Shown piece after piece: positions 18,477-27,182 of a stretch of DNA of 64,000 nt; the first letter of the stretch is position 1; every line of letters starts with the position of its first letter. Below the pieces are notes generated by a model. That model was not told the DNA's origin. It was given only the letters and a program-made list of their open reading frames with translations, and made no database searches. The position numbers were made by a program, and so were the translations under genes. The stretch comes from JBCBRD01 sp039819785 (GTDB lineage: Bacteria; Pseudomonadota; Alphaproteobacteria; Rhizobiales; Hyphomicrobiaceae), in assembly GCA_039819785.1 (NCBI GenBank), contig JBCBRH010000013.1, positions 27,983 to 91,982 of the forward strand. Direction: 5' to 3'.

Positions 18477-19382
18477 TCAGACGTTGTTTGGGCCGTTCCA
18501 ATGGACACGTCCAAGACCATCGACATCGTATCCTGCTAGTGTGGAAGCCTTCGCCCGAAACGGTTCGGTCGCACAAAACGACAAGAGCGTCTGCAAGGCG
18601 GGCTCAAAATAGGCATGGTGATCAATCGCAAGGTCATACCGTTCACGCGTCACGGGAACGAAGCGCAGCTTGTAGAGTTCAGCGAGTGATTGGAGCCCGA
18701 ACGCCACGTCGGCTTTGCCTTCAAGGATCGCCAGCGCCGCCTCGCTTTCCGATCGCACGGTCTCCACAACATCAAGGTCGGTAGGTTTGAGCCCCGCGCA
18801 GGCCACCAAGTGATCAAAGTGCATCTGGCTGCCCGCCTCGGCTTGGCGCGCAACAAGGCGCAAACCCTTCAGGTCCGCAACGTGACGAACATGCGAGGGA
18901 ACGCCCGCACCGATGATCAGACCTCGGGTTCGTTGAGCCCATTCCACCAGAACGACGCCATCGCGCCCGCATGCGGCGTGTACGTGGCTGATGTTCCAAT
19001 CCTCGGTCGTCGCATCAAACAGATGAAGCCCTGTCGCGATGCCTTCATGCGCAGCAAACCGCCGCAACCCGTCCATGCTCCCGTCGAAGAAGCACGGCAA
19101 GCCGCAACGGGATTCGCGCAGCGCCCAATCCAGAAGCGGGTCATGGCTGCCCAAAAACACCTGGGCTCTGGCCGGCCTCGCCACGTTTTGGGCGGCACCA
19201 CCGGTCGCGGACCCGTTGAGACCTCCACGGGTAACCCACGCCTCAACTTCAGAACGCGGAAACAGCAGCTTGCCGTGCGCACGAGAACACGGCAGTTGGC
19301 CTTTGGCCGCGAGGTCATAGACCTTGCGTTCCTTGATCCGCAAAAGCGCCGCCAATTCCTTTGTGGTGAGATAGTCGCTCAT
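18477..19382 (-). CDS. Excisionase-type HTH regulator fused to a periplasmic-binding-like sensor domain
   Basis: 301 aa from the ATG at 19382; 25 further upstream codons look non-coding. Residues 1-50 are a MerR/excisionase helix-turn-helix (YLTTKELAALLRIKERKVYD ... KLLFPRSEVEAW). Residues ~85-290 match the PBP-like domain also found at the end of MoeA-type molybdopterin proteins (for example HDPLLDWALRESRCGLP). Proteins of this layout are predicted one-component sensors of oxyanions or molybdenum compounds. Divergent to the OPT transporter, with a perfect 16-bp palindrome in the shared region. Ligand unknown; not evidence of a mobile element. Confidence 0.8.
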   Translation of the reverse strand: MSDYLTTKELAALLRIKERKVYDLAAKGQLPCSRAHGKLLFPRSEVEAWVTRGGLNGSATGGAAQNVARPARAQVFLGSHDPLLDWALRESRCGLPCFFDGSMDGLRRFAAHEGIATGLHLFDATTEDWNISHVHAACGRDGVVLVEWAQRTRGLIIGAGVPSHVRHVADLKGLRLVARQAEAGSQMHFDHLVACAGLKPTDLDVVETVRSESEAALAILEGKADVAFGLQSLAELYKLRFVPVTRERYDLAIDHHAYFEPALQTLLSFCATEPFRAKASTLAGYDVDGLGRVHWNGPNNV

Positions 19383-19756
19383 GAGCCTTTTTTGGTTAGC
19401 CGGGAAGTGGTTTGCTACCGATGGGAAGGCGTTGACCGCGTTCGAACAGGCGCGCAATCAAAGTGTACATGTCATACCATGAGAGCAGAACCGTAAGGAC
19501 CGCTCAGCGAGAGAATACCAAACGAACGCAGGCTTCACCAACGCGCCGGGATAGACTGAATCTAGAATAGGACAAATGGTTATGCCTGCCACAGTCTCAA
19601 CCGGGGTACGACCGTTGTTTGAAGATCGGCTGACATGTCAGCCCGCGCGCCATACCGCAAACCCCTGGCAACCATGCTGAGAGCCACTGACGATCTTGCG
19701 TTTCCCGAAATGAACGGGAATAGAGGCGCTCTGAAGCAAAAGCGAAACGATAAGAC
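19383..19756. other. Divergent intergenic region with palindromes
   Basis: 374 bp separating the HTH-PBP regulator and the OPT transporter, expected to hold both promoters. It contains the palindrome at 19628-19643 and a related ACATGTCA at 19467-19474. No gene is supported here. Confidence 0.5.
19628..19643. promoter_or_regulatory. Perfect 16-bp palindrome, candidate operator
   Basis: GGCTGACATGTCAGCC is its own reverse complement. It lies ~115 bp before the OPT transporter ATG and ~245 bp before the divergent regulator. The core ACATGTCA recurs at 19467-19474. Position suggests binding by the HTH-PBP regulator; binding is inferred only. Confidence 0.5.
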
Positions 19757-21586
19757 ATGACGGATACCACAGGCGGCCAAGAGCATAATCGCCCCGCCGT
19801 GCCACCTTACGCACGAGCGCCATCTCCAGACGCGGCTGCCCCAGAACTCACGGTCCGCGCGATCTTTTCAGGCATGCTCATCGGTGCAATCCTGACGCCC
19901 TGCAATGTCTATTCCGGCCTTAAGATCGGGTGGACATTCAACATGTCGGTCGCAGCCGGTCTATTGGCGATTGCCGTGTGGTCACTGTCCAACAGGGCAT
20001 TTGGAACGCAGCCGCTGGGCCTTCTGGAAAACAACATCAATCAGACAGCCGCGTCTTCGGCAGCCTCAATCATATCAGCGGGGCTCGCCGCCCCCATTCC
20101 AGCCCTTGCCCTTCTGACTGGGCAGACGCTGCAATACGAGATCCTGGCGATCTGGTTGTTCGTGGTCTCAATCCTTGGCGTGGTCGTCGCTGCAGGGCTG
20201 AGAACACAGTTGCTGGTCCGAGAAAAGCTTCCCTTTCCATCGGGCATCGTCACCGCGGAAACCATGCAAGAGCTGCACGCAGGCGGAAGGGACGCCGCCA
20301 GACGGCTGCGGCTTCTGTTTTCAGCAGCAGCATTATCAGCGAGCCTGAAAGCCGTTGTTGGCGTATTCAGTCTAACACCGATGGCACCCAAATTCGCAGT
20401 TGCTCTATCCGGGAAAGCGGCGCTGACCCGTCCGGAAGGGGCCTCGTTGATGAACCTGGGCTTTGCCATTGATCCATCGGTTCTAATGTTCGGCTTCGGG
20501 GCCATCTCAGGCCTACGCATCGGTGTGTCCATGCTGATCGGAGCCGTCGTCGGCTGGGCCATCCTCGCCCCAGTCGCACTGGCGAATGGTTGGGCCGAAC
20601 CAGGACCAGCAGATGCGAACGAGTCCTGGTTCGCACCCTTGGTCGAATGGCTGCTTTGGCCAGGTGCCACATTGATGGTCGTGGCTGCCTTGACCTCATT
20701 TGCAATCTCGCTGTTGCGGTTGGCGATGCGCGATACAACGCCACCAGAAGAAAGCATTGCCAAACAACAGATCAGCCAACGGCCGCTTTATGTCATAGCG
20801 GGCATCGTCCTGATCCTGGCCGTATGGGCACAAAACGCCATCTTCAGCATAGGGGTTTTCGAAGCGACATTGGCTGTCGCGCTGAGCTATGTCCTTGCCA
20901 TCGTCGCCGCGCGGGTTTCTGGCGAGACAGCCATCACACCCATCGGCGCATTGGGAAAAATCACACAGCTGACATTCGGTGCCGTCTCGCCAGGCAATGT
21001 CACGGCTAACCTCATGACCGCCAACGTAACGGGCGGTGCAGCTGGCCAATGCGCGGATCTGATGCACGACCTGCGCACCGGCCAGATCATCGGGGCAACC
21101 GCCAATTACCAGATGATCGCACAATTGTTTGGAATTCTCACTGGCGCATTGGCAGCCAGCGCGGCTTACCTCTTGCTCATCCCTGATCCCCAAAACCAGC
21201 TGATCACGCCTGAGTGGCCAGCCCCCGCGGTCGCAACATGGAAGGCCGTCGCCGAAGTGCTCAGCGGCGGGGTCGGAGCGTTGCCTGGTGGTGCGATTTT
21301 GGCGATGGTGATCGCAGCCATCATTGGGGTTGGACTGGCGGTTTTGGAAAGCTTGGGGCCGGAACGGCTAAAACCCTACGTGCCAAGCGCATCCGCGATG
21401 GGTTTAGGGTTCGTCATCCCGGCATGGAATTCCATCTCGTTGTTCCTGGGCGCGTTGGCCGCTGCAGCCCTAATGCGTATCGTCCCTGAGTGGGCAAGGC
21501 CCCGGATTGTCATCCTGGCAGCTGGATTGATTGTCGGCGAAAGCTTGGCGGGCGTATCAGGAGCTTTGCTGCCGGCGGTCTGGTGA
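19757..21586 (+). CDS. OPT/YSL family oligopeptide or metal-chelate transporter
   Basis: 609 aa inner-membrane protein with ~14 hydrophobic segments. Family hallmarks are CNVYSGLKIGWTFNMS near the N-terminus, PFPSGIVTAE, NLMTANVTGGAAGQCADL and HDLRTGQIIGA. OPT proteins move peptides, glutathione-type compounds or metal chelates; the substrate is not predictable. It is divergent from an oxyanion-type regulator, which may control it. It converges on the SDR gene with only 26 bp between stops. Confidence 0.88.
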   Translation: MTDTTGGQEHNRPAVPPYARAPSPDAAAPELTVRAIFSGMLIGAILTPCNVYSGLKIGWTFNMSVAAGLLAIAVWSLSNRAFGTQPLGLLENNINQTAASSAASIISAGLAAPIPALALLTGQTLQYEILAIWLFVVSILGVVVAAGLRTQLLVREKLPFPSGIVTAETMQELHAGGRDAARRLRLLFSAAALSASLKAVVGVFSLTPMAPKFAVALSGKAALTRPEGASLMNLGFAIDPSVLMFGFGAISGLRIGVSMLIGAVVGWAILAPVALANGWAEPGPADANESWFAPLVEWLLWPGATLMVVAALTSFAISLLRLAMRDTTPPEESIAKQQISQRPLYVIAGIVLILAVWAQNAIFSIGVFEATLAVALSYVLAIVAARVSGETAITPIGALGKITQLTFGAVSPGNVTANLMTANVTGGAAGQCADLMHDLRTGQIIGATANYQMIAQLFGILTGALAASAAYLLLIPDPQNQLITPEWPAPAVATWKAVAEVLSGGVGALPGGAILAMVIAAIIGVGLAVLESLGPERLKPYVPSASAMGLGFVIPAWNSISLFLGALAAAALMRIVPEWARPRIVILAAGLIVGESLAGVSGALLPAVW

Positions 21587-21612
21587 ACGCGTAGGCAATG
21601 ACTTCACGACGG

Positions 21613-22368
21613 TCAGCCCTTCGAGACGAACTTTTTCATAAGGTAGAAATACAATGACGACGGCAGGATGCTCAAGAATTTCAGTTGCGTCACCAGCTGC
21701 CACGGAAACGCAACCTCATACCGCTTTGACTTCAGCCCCTCAAAAATCTTATCTGCTGCTTCGTCCGGCTGCATAAGATACGGCATCGGAAAATCGTTCT
21801 TGGCGGTCATCGGGGTATCAACAAAACCCGGGTTGATGATCGTCGTCGTGACGTTGAACCCGTCGAGCGCTGGTTTCAGGCTTTGGCAAAGGCTGTTCAG
21901 GGCAGCCTTGGTGGGGCCATAGGCGCTGGCCCTTGGCAGCCCGCGATATCCAGCCACTGAAGCCACCGGCGCCAGGTGACCAGACCGGCGCTCCATCATG
22001 AGCCGGGCCAATGGAACCATGCAGTTCACGGTCCCCACGTAATTCACGCGCATCCCTTTTTCGATCGGACCCACGGCAAGATCATCGATGTCGATGATGT
22101 CCCATGTCCCGGCACAAAAGACGGCTAGGTCGATCGGCCCGAGTTTGGCTTCAATATCCGAGATGGTCCGGGTACAGCCCTCTGCATCAGTCACGTCCAA
22201 CGGAAACGCGGTGATGGAGCCCACGCTGTCTTCCAAGGACTTGAGGCTCTCCGCTGATCTTGCCGACACGGCGACTTTCACACCTGCATTAGCCAGCTTC
22301 CGCGCCAAAGCTTCCCCAATGCCGCTGCTGGCACCGGTCACCCATGCGACTTTCCAGTCGTCCGCCAT
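21613..22368 (-). CDS. Short-chain dehydrogenase/reductase (SDR)
   Basis: 251 aa classical SDR. The NAD(P)-binding TGASSGIGEALA is at ~11-22; the catalytic set is the serine in VASVAGYRG and the Y-x3-K in YGPTKAAL. A hydrophobic C-terminal segment (FLSILPSSLYFYLMKKF) suggests membrane association, as in lipid-acting SDRs. The substrate is unknown. Confidence 0.88.
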   Translation of the reverse strand: MADDWKVAWVTGASSGIGEALARKLANAGVKVAVSARSAESLKSLEDSVGSITAFPLDVTDAEGCTRTISDIEAKLGPIDLAVFCAGTWDIIDIDDLAVGPIEKGMRVNYVGTVNCMVPLARLMMERRSGHLAPVASVAGYRGLPRASAYGPTKAALNSLCQSLKPALDGFNVTTTIINPGFVDTPMTAKNDFPMPYLMQPDEAADKIFEGLKSKRYEVAFPWQLVTQLKFLSILPSSLYFYLMKKFVSKG

Positions 22369-22482
22369 GTCTGAGTTCCACTTAGAAGGTTTGGTCGTTC
22401 AATGTAGTCTGTGAACGTAGGCCGCAGCCAAAAGGTTCGCCCACCGATCACAAAAGCTCCGAGAAGACGCAGCAATCACCAC

Positions 22483-22510
22483 AAAAAAAGGAAGCCCAGC
22501 GGCTTCCCTT
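22483..22510 (-). terminator. Rho-independent terminator
   Basis: GGAAGCC-cagc-GGCTTCC forms a perfect 7-bp stem at 22490-22507. Read on the minus strand it is followed by seven T (A-run 22483-22489). It lies ~115 bp after the leftward exported-protein gene and would end that transcript. Confidence 0.75.
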
Positions 22511-22623
22511 TCTAACGTATCGAATTGATTTCTACGCCATCTCCTCACGCATAAACGCCATGCGCACAGAGCTGATGGTCAGACATGAGCACAATCAGAC
22601 CCAAAATAGCCTTACAGGACAGG

Positions 22624-23019
22624 TCACCGCTTCCGCAGGTTGAGCCGACCGCTGGCAGCCGAACTCGTGAACGTCACGATTTGTTTTCTGCCCTTTACGG
22701 TCACCTTCAACCGCCCACTTATATCAAAATCGCTGTTGTAGACGTCGCCAACATAACGGTTTGAGCGCACTCTCAGAAGTGTGCCGGTCTGTCTGAGAGA
22801 AGCTGATGCCGAAGCGCACGTTGCTGACACGTTATAAACCTTCGCCGTTTGCCGGCTGTAGTTCACGCGGCACCGCACGCGCTCAGGCTGCCCGGAACTT
22901 GGGTTGACCGTCCCGGCACCCGACCATGAGCCCTCCAGCGGGGCAGCGGTCGCAGCACCAACAGGCAGGACCAGACCCGCAGCAATAATCACAAAAGAAA
23001 AAACCTGTCGGACCGTCAT
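22624..23019 (-). CDS. Exported small protein, unknown function
   Basis: 131 aa from the ATG at 23019 (MTVRQVFSFV); a 12-codon upstream extension is less likely. Signal peptide: VFSFVIIAAGLVLPVGAATA with a cleavage site after AAP/AAA. The mature part starts LEGSWSGAGTVNPSSG and has two cysteines (RCRV and ATCAS), a beta-rich character and a basic C-terminus. Similar small exported proteins occur in Hyphomicrobiales without assigned function. It is monocistronic with its own terminator. Confidence 0.65.
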   Translation of the reverse strand: MTVRQVFSFVIIAAGLVLPVGAATAAPLEGSWSGAGTVNPSSGQPERVRCRVNYSRQTAKVYNVSATCASASASLRQTGTLLRVRSNRYVGDVYNSDFDISGRLKVTVKGRKQIVTFTSSAASGRLNLRKR

Positions 23020-23217
23020 GAAACCCACTCCCACATTATTCGAAACGAGACACACAAAAGCACCAAACGCGCATCGCGCGAAGTTATAAACTGTTCAGTG
23101 CAAGCAGATGTGAACACTGTTGTTTTTCTGCCGCGCCCCGCCACCGACAGATGGATGCTCATTGAACGTACAATAACAGCTGCTCACTCATCACCGTTCA
23201 CACCAGCCCACCTTGGC

Positions 23218-23240
23218 CGTCGGGGATATTGTCCCCGACG
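23218..23240 (-). terminator. Strong hairpin downstream of cbiX
   Basis: CGTCGGGGA-tattg-TCCCCGACG gives a 9-bp perfect stem. It lies 41 bp past the leftward cbiX stop. There is no T-tract on the minus strand, so it may be a 3' end-protecting hairpin rather than an intrinsic terminator. Confidence 0.45.
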
Positions 23241-23280
23241 TGCGTATAAGTAGGACTAATCAACAGTAATTGCGTTCGCG

Positions 23281-24240
23281 CTATCCTGTCGGACCTGCAA
23301 CGGGTGCTATTGATTTTGCTGCATCTTTGATTGTTGCAAACAACAGTTCGGGGACCTCCGAAGCAGCACCCACCGGGCCTGTGTAAACAGCCGGTCTGCC
23401 CCAGGTCTCGATCGCATCAGGCACATCCTCACGGGCGTGAAGGCCATCGCCGGAAAAGAACCCCATAACGACACTGGGGCGCGCGCAGTAGGTCAGGACA
23501 TCGGCCACCAATGGTGCCTCTTCGAGAAAAGCGATGTCGACGCAGTGAAATTCGTCGAGACGCGCAAGTCTGCTGGCGGCCAGCCGCGTAGACCGGGCGG
23601 ACGCGGGGGCACCACTCCGCGAACCGTGCCCAACCAGTAGGAGCCGGGCTTGCGAAGTATCCAACCCCGCGCTGTCGGCGTGCTGAGTGGCAATTTTGTG
23701 CATCACCGGTACAAGCCCAGGATCATCACCGAACGGCCCCACAACCCGGCATCGGTGTTTAGCGTCTGCCTCAGCAATCCGGCGCGGTAGGACGGTTTCA
23801 ACAAAATAACCAGAGCTCATGAAAAACGGAGTGATCAGCACCGGCCCGACTGTGGCGGTCATGGCGGTCTGGAGCGCATCTTCAAACGATGGTGATCCGT
23901 TGAGAACGCCAGCGAATGCACGGATGTTATGAGGGCGACCAAGCGCATCGACAGCCGCGGCCTGGCGGATCAACAACTCGTTTGAACCGGCACCGCCGCG
24001 CTCCCCATGGCCAACGATCACAGCTGCCATGGCAGGCTTTTCGAGACGCGTTCTCAAGGCGGCCTGCGTGCCATTTGTACCAGCGGCGTCATCAGCCAAC
24101 CCGTTAGCGGACGCCTGAACGCCGTCAGGTGTCGCGCGTCCAACATCACGTCGCTGAGATTGGTCTATTGCCAGATCGTGCGCCATCATCGTCGGCCTCA
24201 TGATTGCGTTTCTTTCGGACGATTGCCCGAGAACGCCCAT
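23281..24240 (-). CDS. cbiX: CbiX/SirB-type sirohydrochlorin chelatase family protein
   Basis: 319 aa. Two CbiX-like half-domains are visible, each opened by an active-site histidine motif: VIVGHGERGG and LLVGHGSRSG. This is the long, duplicated form. It would insert Co2+ or Fe2+ into sirohydrochlorin in the cytoplasm, for cobalamin or siroheme. The window has users of both products (cobTSC and NirA). The first ~70 residues are poorly conserved and the start could be the ATG at 24201. Next upstream on this strand is the TetR gene, 46 bp away. Confidence 0.78.
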   Translation of the reverse strand: MGVLGQSSERNAIMRPTMMAHDLAIDQSQRRDVGRATPDGVQASANGLADDAAGTNGTQAALRTRLEKPAMAAVIVGHGERGGAGSNELLIRQAAAVDALGRPHNIRAFAGVLNGSPSFEDALQTAMTATVGPVLITPFFMSSGYFVETVLPRRIAEADAKHRCRVVGPFGDDPGLVPVMHKIATQHADSAGLDTSQARLLLVGHGSRSGAPASARSTRLAASRLARLDEFHCVDIAFLEEAPLVADVLTYCARPSVVMGFFSGDGLHAREDVPDAIETWGRPAVYTGPVGAASEVPELLFATIKDAAKSIAPVAGPTG

Positions 24241-24286
24241 GAAATCAAATGCACCGTGACGTCGCAGAACCCGCGTTGGCTATGGG

Positions 24287-25033
24287 TCAGGCTTGGGACT
24301 TTGCGCGTACAGCAGCCATCTGATCGGAAAACAACCGATCCCGAACGCGCGTGAGACGCTCGGCGAAGGCCGCACCTTCCGCAATGTCTGCGCCACCCAG
24401 CCCAGTTAGGATTGTCCTCAGAATAAGAGCGGGGTCGCCTGGATGGCCGGTGTCCTGTACTGCGGCGCCTGAAACAGACGTCGCTTGCCCCCCGGCGTAG
24501 GGCCGAACCAGAAGCCGCCAAAGGCCATCGGCCAATTGCGCTGCGGTCATATCAGATGGCAACGTGATAGTACCCGCCTCGATTGCCTCCTTGATCACAT
24601 CGTTGAAAGCTTGAACGAGAGACCCGATCGACGTCGTCAGCTCGGCATGAGCATCATCGGAAATCTTTTCCCGGATGCTGGAGGCTTGGACCAGAAACAG
24701 CGCATCGTATTCGACAGGGTAGAGCTGCGCGTAGATGTGATGGGCAATGCTTAAGCCGAACAATTTGTCCAGTGCGTCCAAATCGGACTCCAAGACGCTT
24801 TTGGCAAGGTCTTGCCACGCTTGAAAGCCGCGTTGGCACAGCGCCATCAAAACCATCTCACGCGATGCATAATGAAGGTAGATCGTACCTTTGGAGTATT
24901 CAGCGACCTCAGCAATGCGGTTCATGCTGAGCTCGTGATATCCATCCTTCTCAATCACGTCTCGCGCGATGTTGAGAAAAAGGTCCGAACGAGCCTGCCG
25001 CTCGCGGTCCTTTCTGGTGAGTTTGTCATCCAT
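24287..25033 (-). CDS. TetR/AcrR family transcriptional regulator
   Basis: 248 aa. The N-terminal helix-turn-helix is standard: IARDVIEKDGYHELSMNRI followed by EYSKGTIYLHYASREM. The ligand domain is unassigned. A 15-bp palindrome TGTCAATTATTGACA (25052-25066) sits 19 bp before the start, consistent with self-repression. It probably forms one transcript with cbiX downstream. Confidence 0.88.
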   Translation of the reverse strand: MDDKLTRKDRERQARSDLFLNIARDVIEKDGYHELSMNRIAEVAEYSKGTIYLHYASREMVLMALCQRGFQAWQDLAKSVLESDLDALDKLFGLSIAHHIYAQLYPVEYDALFLVQASSIREKISDDAHAELTTSIGSLVQAFNDVIKEAIEAGTITLPSDMTAAQLADGLWRLLVRPYAGGQATSVSGAAVQDTGHPGDPALILRTILTGLGGADIAEGAAFAERLTRVRDRLFSDQMAAVRAKSQA

Positions 25034-25051
25034 TGCGAATTACTGACTTTC

Positions 25052-25066
25052 TGTCAATTATTGACA
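25052..25066. promoter_or_regulatory. 15-bp palindrome, likely TetR operator
   Basis: TGTCAAT-T-ATTGACA is perfectly symmetrical. A partly overlapping TGAC-N5-GTCA lies at 25044-25056. It precedes the leftward TetR gene by 19 bp, the usual site for autorepression. Confidence 0.6.
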
Positions 25067-25693
25067 TGCCGCCTTTCGTTTAAAGTGCGATCTGGACGGC
25101 GCACGATCCTGTTTTGAGGTCGGGTTGAAGTTCGACACCTGTTGATTCGCACGGTGCTGCCAAGAGTGTTCTTATTCCGTAAATGGAAAGCCACGCTATT
25201 GAGTGCGATTTGCTCCCAGGGAACTTCAATATCAATATCGGCGAATAACAAAATTTCAACGGACAGAAAACAGTGGGTCAAAAAATGAACGTGCGTCCAG
25301 TCGATGCGGGCTGACTTGGACACCGACACACGTGCGCTAGGCGCCGGCAGTCAAGCGCAGAAAAGAAATGCTTGGTGATCAATATGATCGGCGTTCAGCT
25401 TGCGGAAGCGCCAGCAAAAACAGCGCTTTCAGATGCTTTGAACAGTCTTCTTGATCTGAAAATATTTCAATTAAAGCTCGGCAAATCTGCATTTAAAAAT
25501 TGGAATAAAAATATTCGCTAATTTTGTTCGCATATTCAATTGATACGATCTCGGTAGAGTTTTGCATTAAAACAAATCGTCTGCATGGAGATTATTATTG
25601 GAAATTGAGGTTTTATCTACCTTTCTCAGTATTGATTGGAGAATGCTCTGCTTCATGTGACAGCTTTGTGAATGAAACACGTTTGGGTCTGTG

Positions 25694-25711
25694 TCAATTG
25701 TTTGCAATTGA
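25694..25711. repeat. Inverted repeat in the AT-rich island
   Basis: TCAATTG-tttg-CAATTGA has 7-bp perfect arms. It could be an operator or a small hairpin upstream of cobT (340 bp away). No function is established. Confidence 0.35.
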
Positions 25712-26051
25712 GATCTGCGTCAAAAGCGCATTTAATTTGAATAGATTTATCTTCTTGCCAGAGAGGTCGTGGAGAAACAAAATCGCCAAACACCATGCTG
25801 TGGCGGAAAGTCAAATTTCAGCCGGTTACACCACTCCGGGCGGCCAACACTTGAGTTAGGGCACCAGACACACCATCCTAACCGAACCGAGCAACCCACC
25901 AAGACACCGCGCGGTGGTTTGGCTGGACCAGTCGGGAACGGTCCAAGTTGCAGGCACTCAAATCGGAGCTGGCCCGCTACCGTGTTGTTTTTTCAGTTTT
26001 CTTATTGAAAAGCCGTTGCATCCGTTTCCGTTAGCACTCTAGAACCGGGCT

Positions 26052-27182
26052 ATGTTCAAAACGCCAGACGACGTCACCACTGCCCTATCGCACCTTCCTG
26101 CAATCAATGCCGAGTGGCGGTCCAGCGCGCTTGCCCGACAAGAGGAATTGACCAAACCACCTGGATCGTTGGGGCGTCTCGAAGAGTTGGCGGTGTTTCT
26201 CGCAGGCTGGGGCCAAACGCCGATCCCGGTATGCGAACACGCAACCTGTGTGGTGTTTGCTGGAAATCATGGGGTGACGCGCCAGGGAATAAGTCCGTAC
26301 CCCGCGTCTGTCACCGAACAAATGGTCGCCAATTTCCAAAGCGGTGGCGCCGCCATCAATGCGATTGCAGCGGCCAATTCCATCGGCCTCAAAGTCGTGC
26401 CGCTCTCATTGGACAAACCCACGGACGATATCTCTGAAACATCGGCAATGTCGACCGCCGAGACCCTGGAAGCCATGTCAGCAGGGGCCGACGCTGTCGA
26501 AGACGGGGTGGACATCTTAACCGTCGGCGAAATGGGCATCGGCAATTCGACCGTGGCAGCTGCGCTCTCAGCCGCTGCGTTCGGTGGGCCAGCGATTGAT
26601 TGGGTCGGACCGGGCACCGGGCTGACGGCGGACGGCGTTGTCCACAAAGCCAAAATCGTCGACCAGGCGCTGGCAAGATATCGGGCCGCCACGGCGGCCT
26701 CGGCGCAGGTGTCGACCGGGCCAGGACCCTCCGCCCTCGCCATGTATTGCGAACTGGGCGGGCGTGAACTGGCGGCCATCGCCGGCGCCGTCATCGCCGC
26801 CAGGCTGAAGCGTGTGCCAGTCATCTTGGATGGCTTCATCTCAACAGCTGCCATCGCGCCCCTCTACCGGTCTCACCCTGCCATCATCGACCATGTGGTC
26901 GCCTCACACGTCTCCGCCGAACCCGCCCACGCTAAGCTGCTAGACATGATGCACCTCAACCCGCTTCTCGATCTGCAGCTGCGACTGGGTGAGGGCACCG
27001 GTGCAGCACTCGCCGTCGGTATCGTCCGGTCAGCGGTTGCTGCACACAACCAGATGGCAACATTTGCCCAAGCCGGTGTTGCCGAAGCTGGAAGCGATGC
27101 GGAAACGCGAACGCCCGATCAGTCATCAGAAACACGACACGTTGATCAGAAACATCACGTTGGACCGACCCGTGTCACCTGA
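26052..27182 (+). CDS. cobT: Nicotinate-nucleotide-dimethylbenzimidazole phosphoribosyltransferase
   Basis: 376 aa. Makes alpha-ribazole-5'-phosphate for the lower ligand of cobalamin. Typical segments: EELTKPPGSLGRLEELA, FAGNHGVTRQGISPYP, GEMGIGNSTVAAAL and the C-terminal DLQLRLGEGTGAAL. The last ~40 residues (after AEAG) extend beyond the conserved core; their 3' end overlaps the next gene. First gene of cobT-cobS-cobC. Confidence 0.95.
   Translation: MFKTPDDVTTALSHLPAINAEWRSSALARQEELTKPPGSLGRLEELAVFLAGWGQTPIPVCEHATCVVFAGNHGVTRQGISPYPASVTEQMVANFQSGGAAINAIAAANSIGLKVVPLSLDKPTDDISETSAMSTAETLEAMSAGADAVEDGVDILTVGEMGIGNSTVAAALSAAAFGGPAIDWVGPGTGLTADGVVHKAKIVDQALARYRAATAASAQVSTGPGPSALAMYCELGGRELAAIAGAVIAARLKRVPVILDGFISTAAIAPLYRSHPAIIDHVVASHVSAEPAHAKLLDMMHLNPLLDLQLRLGEGTGAALAVGIVRSAVAAHNQMATFAQAGVAEAGSDAETRTPDQSSETRHVDQKHHVGPTRVT

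Larger units (their letters stand above)
25034..26051. other. AT-rich gene-free kilobase between tetR and cobT
   Basis: About 1 kb in which the stretch ~25400-25760 is markedly AT-rich compared with the flanking genes. It contains two palindromes (25052-25066 and 25694-25711). An open frame at 25524-25859 has no signal of a real protein. I looked for a cobalamin riboswitch before cobT and could not find the B12-box core. No tRNA or mobile-element ends were seen. Confidence 0.5.

Noticed and set aside
18477..19382. Excisionase-like HTH as evidence of an integrated element
   Set aside because: The HTH is fused to a substrate-binding domain and no integrase, attachment repeats or phage genes are near.
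19234..19460. Extended N-terminus of the HTH-PBP regulator from 19457
   Set aside because: The added residues have no homology-like pattern and the HTH begins right after the ATG at 19382.
18690..19496. 268-codon frame on + opposite the HTH-PBP regulator
   Set aside because: The minus-strand gene has clear HTH and PBP-like motifs; this frame has none.
25524..25859. 111-codon open frame in the AT-rich region
   Set aside because: No signal peptide, domain or RBS, and its codon use is unlike that of the neighbouring genes; probably chance.
25700..26051. Possible cobalamin riboswitch upstream of cobT
   Set aside because: The conserved B12-box and the core helices could not be found on either strand by reading; only weak GC hairpins are present.
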